Part shown: positions 6,849 through 9,146 of the stretch, piece after piece | Position numbering within the stretch: the first letter of the stretch is position 1 | How the letters are laid out: each line of letters starts with the position of its first letter | Assembly: GCA_028708195.1 (NCBI GenBank) | Contig: JAQVZK010000074.1 | Coordinates: 1 to 9,146, forward strand | Direction of reading: 5' to 3' | DNA from: Desulfovibrio sp. | GTDB lineage: Bacteria; Desulfobacterota; Desulfovibrionia; Desulfovibrionales; Desulfovibrionaceae | Length of the DNA stretch: 9,146 nucleotides | Notes under the pieces: model-generated | Database searches by the model: none | What the model saw: the letters and a program-made list of their open reading frames with translations, nothing else | What the model was told of the DNA's origin: nothing | Position numbers and translations under genes: made by a program

Positions 6849-6878
6849 CTTTTAAGAAAATTTTCCCAAAACTGTCAA
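6849..6878 (-). promoter_or_regulatory. Sigma-70-type promoter for the lyase-transporter cluster
   Basis: On the minus strand a perfect TTGACA (complement of 6873-6878) is followed after 18 bases by TAAAAG (6849-6854), or after 17 by TTAAAA. The predicted start near 6842 gives a 5' leader of about 138 bases before ATG 6704. This supports the shorter reading of the lyase. Confidence 0.6.
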
Positions 6879-7334
6879 GGCAAACTTGGCTCAGCACAAA
6901 GCATTACACATAAAATTCAGACAACTATCTGGTTTATTTATTATATTTAAAAAAACATTTTCTTCAGCCAGACAAAAATACCGTTATTGGCACTGCCCCT
7001 GCGCGGGCTTTTGAGCGCATACGCGACTTGATTGGTTAATCAACTCGGAATTTTTCACACTTTGCCCCCCTTTGCCCCTTTTTGCACACCCTGCCGCCAA
7101 CATGGGATATCCTTATAATATGCAACACGGCTGATAAAAATCTTCGCCCCTGTGGGCAAGGCACTTGGGTTACCCCGAGCGGGCGCGAATTGGCCGAGAT
7201 GATGCTGGATGCTGGCTCAGGTTACGGCTGCCCATGCGCCTGCGCGCGCGAAATGGCCGCAGGTCACGCCTCAAACACTGGGGCGCGGCCTTGGGCTCCG
7301 TGCGCCCGCCCGTATGCGAGGAGGTGAGCGAGAA
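6879..7334. other. Divergent intergenic stretch, no convincing gene
   Basis: Bases 6879-6980 are AT-rich; 7140-7370 are GC-rich. Visible details are a sigma-54-like TGGCAC-N5-CTGCG at 6988-7003, a TTGATT/AATCAA inverted repeat at 7028-7043, a TATAAT at 7114-7119 without a good -35, and a degenerate direct repeat TTGGGCYCCGTGCGCC at 7291-7306 and 7351-7366. Short ORFs here carry no family signal. Confidence 0.5.
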
Positions 7335-7514
7335 ATGAACTGGTCGGCACTTGGGCCCCGTGCGCCGCACGCATTCAGCATATACATGCGCGTATTCTGG
7401 CGGATACCTGGTACCCCAGACACGCCCTTAAAACGCGGTTCTGGCACAGGACGCCCGAAAACAGCTCAATTATTTTTATTAAAAGATATTGACAGGTGTT
7501 TTTACCCGGCGTAA
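7335..7514 (+). CDS. Possible small protein of 59 residues behind a perfect Shine-Dalgarno
   Basis: ATG 7335 is preceded by AGGAGGTGA at 7319-7327, a full match to the 16S anti-SD, with 7 bases to the ATG (10 from the AGGAGG core). The ORF ends at TAA 7512-7514. The product starts M-N-W-S-A-L-G-P-R-A-P-H, is basic and contains scattered W, F and Y. I recognise no family, signal peptide or clear membrane segment. Its last 26 bases overlap the promoter of the aromatic operon, and one copy of a degenerate repeat lies inside it. It may be a real small gene, a decayed one, or a chance SD in GC-rich spacer. Confidence 0.3.
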   Translation: MNWSALGPRAPHAFSIYMRVFWRIPGTPDTPLKRGSGTGRPKTAQLFLLKDIDRCFYPA

Positions 7515-7517
7515 CGT
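7489..7517 (+). promoter_or_regulatory. Promoter of the aromatic biosynthesis operon leader
   Basis: A consensus TTGACA at 7489-7494 is followed by a 17-base spacer and TAACGT at 7512-7517 (T, A and final T match the -10 consensus). An AT-rich stretch at 7468-7488 could act as an UP element. Transcription would start near 7524, giving the leader peptide a 5' UTR of about 22 bases. Confidence 0.75.
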
Positions 7518-7545
7518 GCTTCGCAGAAACAATAAGGATTTTGTG

Positions 7546-7650
7546 ATGCAGCGCATTTCTTCCAACCACACCTCCTCATACGCCGCTAGCTTTTATAGCT
7601 GGTATTTCTTTGCGTATTTTATGGATGCCTGTGGTCGGGAGCTTCGCTGA
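7546..7650 (+). CDS. Aromatic-rich leader peptide of an attenuator, 34 residues
   Basis: ATG 7546 has TAAGGA at 7533-7538 with 7-base spacing; the stop is TGA 7648-7650. Residues 16-25 read FYSWYFFAYF. Counting Y12, nine of 14 consecutive positions are aromatic: four Phe, four Tyr and one Trp. The ORF sits just downstream of a good promoter and 24 bases ahead of an intrinsic terminator. Beyond that terminator lie the first genes of the aromatic amino acid pathway. This is the layout of leader peptides such as PheL and TrpL: scarcity of the matching aminoacyl-tRNAs stalls the ribosome and prevents termination. The mix of codons suggests sensing of all three end products, Tyr and Phe most strongly. 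The peptide itself probably has no other function. It is too short for most gene finders. The assignment rests on codon content plus position, not on known homologues. Confidence 0.87.
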   Translation: MQRISSNHTSSYAASFYSWYFFAYFMDACGRELR

Positions 7651-7688
7651 CGCGAATAAAATGTTAGCAAGTTCAAGGGCCGCAGGCA
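7626..7688 (+). promoter_or_regulatory. Antiterminator pairing of the aromatic attenuator
   Basis: Bases 7626-7636 (TGCCTGTGGTC) can pair with 7678-7688 over 11 positions, two of them G-U. The second strand covers most of the 5' arm of the terminator (7675-7683), so the two structures exclude each other. A ribosome stalled on the aromatic codons at 7591-7620 would leave 7626-7636 free. A ribosome at the stop codon (7648) would cover it and allow termination. A possible protector stem pairs ACCACA at 7565-7570 with TGTGGT at 7630-7635. Confidence 0.7.
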
Positions 7689-7710
7689 AACCGCCGGCGG
7701 CCCTTTTTTT
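7675..7710 (+). terminator. Intrinsic terminator (attenuator) before the aromatic genes
   Basis: AAGGGCCGC at 7675-7683 pairs with GCGGCCCTT at 7697-7705. After one A-G mismatch, GGC at 7685-7687 pairs with GCC at 7693-7695, closing a 5-base loop. Seven T (7704-7710) follow. This is a textbook intrinsic terminator, 103 bases upstream of the first structural gene and co-directional with it, so it must act conditionally. Confidence 0.93.
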
Positions 7711-7737
7711 GTATGGGCAGCCGGCCCAAAAGGTAAT

Positions 7738-7749
7738 GACCGCGCGGTC
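7738..7749. repeat. 12-bp perfect palindrome in the operon leader
   Basis: GACCGCGCGGTC lies between the attenuator and the first structural gene. It could be a small RNA hairpin or a protein site; nothing else in the sequence identifies a role. Confidence 0.4.
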
Positions 7750-7813
7750 CGTGGCTACAGGCAGTATGTAATTGATCTGCAATACGCAGCACAGCAACTG
7801 AAAGGAGCAGGCC

Positions 7814-8611
7814 ATGTACCTTGGCAAAAAAGTCCGGCTTGAGCGCATCATCAATCGTGAGAACGGACGCACCATCATTGTACCTATGGATCACGGCGTT
7901 ACCATTGGCGCGGTCGACGGTCTTGTAGACATGCGCGAAGCCGTCAACGATATGGCCACGGGCGGCGCGGATGCCGTGCTCATGCACAAGGGCCTTGTGC
8001 GTTGCTCTCACCGCAGCGCTGGCAAAGACATTGGCCTGATTGTCCATCTTTCCGCCTCCACAGCCCTGACGCCCAACGGCAACACCAAGACCCTGGTGGG
8101 CACGGTGGAGGAAGGCATCAAGCACGGCGCTGACTGCGTTTCTGTGCACGTCAACCTGGGCGACCCCAATGAACGCCTCATGCTGGCAGACCTTGGCCGC
8201 GTGGCCGAAGCCTGTGACAACTGGCATATCCCGCTGCTGGCCATGATGTACGCCCGTGGCCCGCAGATCAAAAACGGCTTTGACAAAGATGTGGTGGCCC
8301 ACTGTGCCCGCGTGGGCGTCGAGCTTGGAGCAGACATCGTCAAGGTTCCCTACACTGGCGATGTGGACAGTTTTTCTGAAGTGGTTTCAGCCTGTTGCGT
8401 GCCCGTGGTTATCGCTGGCGGCGAACGGATGGAATCCACCCGTCAAATCCTCCAGATGGTTTCAGACTCCGTCAAAGCGGGCGGCGCGGGCATTTCTGTC
8501 GGCCGTAACGTCTTCCAGCATCCCAACCGCGTTGCCCTGGTCAAGGCCCTTCGTGCCATCGTGCACGAAAATGCCTCGGTAAATCAGGCCATGACCATTG
8601 TGGGGGAATAG
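7814..8611 (+). CDS. aroA': 2-amino-3,7-dideoxy-D-threo-hept-6-ulosonate (ADH) synthase, class I aldolase family
   Basis: 265 residues of the class I fructose-bisphosphate aldolase/DeoC-like TIM barrel, close to the archaeal ADH synthase type (MJ0400). Candidate catalytic residues are D26 in P-M-D-H-G, Y146 in M-M-Y-A-R-G-P, and the Schiff-base lysine K177 in I-V-K-V-P-Y. All three are offset by exactly 7 from the MJ0400 residues I remember (Asp33, Tyr153, Lys184). The enzyme joins 6-deoxy-5-ketofructose 1-phosphate with L-aspartate semialdehyde to make ADH, replacing DAHP synthase at the entry to the shikimate pathway. ATG 7814 has AAAGGAG at 7801-7807. The 3-dehydroquinate synthase II gene starts 2 bases after its stop, which makes a plain fructose-bisphosphate aldolase unlikely. 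Expression appears to be set by the attenuator upstream. Confidence 0.92.
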   Translation: MYLGKKVRLERIINRENGRTIIVPMDHGVTIGAVDGLVDMREAVNDMATGGADAVLMHKGLVRCSHRSAGKDIGLIVHLSASTALTPNGNTKTLVGTVEEGIKHGADCVSVHVNLGDPNERLMLADLGRVAEACDNWHIPLLAMMYARGPQIKNGFDKDVVAHCARVGVELGADIVKVPYTGDVDSFSEVVSACCVPVVIAGGERMESTRQILQMVSDSVKAGGAGISVGRNVFQHPNRVALVKALRAIVHENASVNQAMTIVGE

Positions 8612-8613
8612 AC

Positions 8614-9146
8614 ATGTCGCGCATCTACTTCAACTGCGTGCCCTTCGACAAAGGCGATGTGACCCTGGCTCTTGAGTCGGGTGTGGACGGCGTTATCGTC
8701 CCCCGCGACCATGTGGAACAGGTGGCCGGTCTTTCACGCTGCCCCGTGTGGCCCGCTGAAGAAACGCCCCTGGTCGGGCTCACCGTCAAGGCCGATGAAG
8801 AAGCCGTGCTGCAACGACTGCATGCCGGGGAGCACGTGGTTCTGGCTCGCGGCTGGGAGGTAATACCTGTAGAAAACCTTCTGGCCCAGAGCGACAGTGT
8901 GCTGGTTGAAGCCGGTACGCTGGACGAGGCCCGCCTTGCCGCAGGAATTCTGGAACGCGGTGTGGCGGGCATTGTTGTATCCAGAGCGGCCGTGGCCGAC
9001 CTCAAGGATATTGTGGCCCAGTGCAAAATGGCCCGCAGCCGTGAAGAACTCGTGCCCGGCGTCATCACCCGCGTGGACCCCGTGGGCCTGGGGCACCGTG
9101 TCTGCGCCGACACCCTTTCGCTGCTGCGCAAGGGGCAAGGCATGCT
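8614..9146 (+). CDS. aroB': 3-dehydroquinate synthase II (AroB'-type), 5' part
   Basis: The first 177 codons of a gene cut by the window end; full-length members are about 320-380 residues. The text F-D-K-G-D-V-T-L-A-L-E-S-G-V-D-G-V near the start, A-R-G-W-E-V-I-P-V-E-N-L-L near residues 79-91, and the closing D-P-V-G-L-G-H-R-V-C-A-D-T-L-S-L with R-K-G-Q-G-M are the conserved pattern of archaeal-type 3-dehydroquinate synthase (MJ1249 family). The enzyme converts ADH to 3-dehydroquinate by NAD-dependent oxidative deamination and cyclisation, unlike classical AroB. ATG 8614 lies 2 bases after the ADH synthase stop, with GGGGGA just upstream inside that gene, so the two are translationally close and surely one operon. 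Confidence 0.92.
   Translation, partial: MSRIYFNCVPFDKGDVTLALESGVDGVIVPRDHVEQVAGLSRCPVWPAEETPLVGLTVKADEEAVLQRLHAGEHVVLARGWEVIPVENLLAQSDSVLVEAGTLDEARLAAGILERGVAGIVVSRAAVADLKDIVAQCKMARSREELVPGVITRVDPVGLGHRVCADTLSLLRKGQGM

Noticed and set aside
7082..7327. 81-codon plus-strand ORF from TTG 7082
   Set aside because: No SD, atypical composition and no family signal; its end overlaps the strong SD of the next candidate ORF.
7673..8302. 209-codon minus-strand ORF
   Set aside because: Antisense shadow of the ADH synthase gene and the attenuator, with no SD or recognisable protein text.

Overview
The window looks like chromosomal DNA of a Desulfovibrio-type sulfate or sulfite reducer (Desulfovibrionaceae). 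The evidence is indirect. The GC-rich coding style fits. So do a CbiR-like cobamide phosphodiesterase, a D-cysteine desulfhydrase/L-cysteate sulfo-lyase family enzyme, and the archaeal-style entry to aromatic biosynthesis (ADH synthase plus 3-dehydroquinate synthase II), which from memory opens the aromatic/trp operon in Desulfovibrio. No rRNA, tRNA, CRISPR, insertion sequence or phage gene was seen.

Layout. Bases 1-2971 carry three plus-strand genes: the 3' end of an M16C (PreP-type) metallopeptidase, a CbiR-family TIM-barrel phosphodiesterase with an odd repeat-bearing N-terminus, and a DHH/DHHA1 phosphoesterase of the NrnA type. A 346-bp convergent gap follows, with a perfect 25-bp inverted repeat. 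Bases 3318-6704 hold a minus-strand cluster transcribed right to left: a PLP-dependent D-cysteine desulfhydrase/cysteate sulfo-lyase-like enzyme, an NhaC-family transporter, and an FCD-type GntR regulator. A TTGACA promoter followed at once by a 14-bp perfect palindrome precedes the enzyme gene. Two 17-bp direct repeats precede the regulator gene. The simplest reading is an inducible uptake-and-cleavage module for a sulfur amino acid or sulfonate such as cysteate or D-cysteine; the substrate is inferred.

Bases 6837-7488 form a divergent intergenic region with no convincing large gene. One possible 59-residue ORF lies there behind a perfect Shine-Dalgarno sequence. From 7489 to the end is the start of the aromatic amino acid operon: a promoter with a consensus -35, a 34-residue leader peptide carrying nine Phe/Tyr/Trp codons within 14, an intrinsic terminator with seven T, a competing antiterminator pairing, then ADH synthase and 3-dehydroquinate synthase II (cut by the window end).

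The most notable find is this leader and terminator. It has all the parts of classical ribosome-mediated attenuation, apparently sensing Phe, Tyr and Trp together, placed ahead of the archaeal-type DKFP shikimate entry genes. The leader ORF is short and is easily missed in automated annotation.
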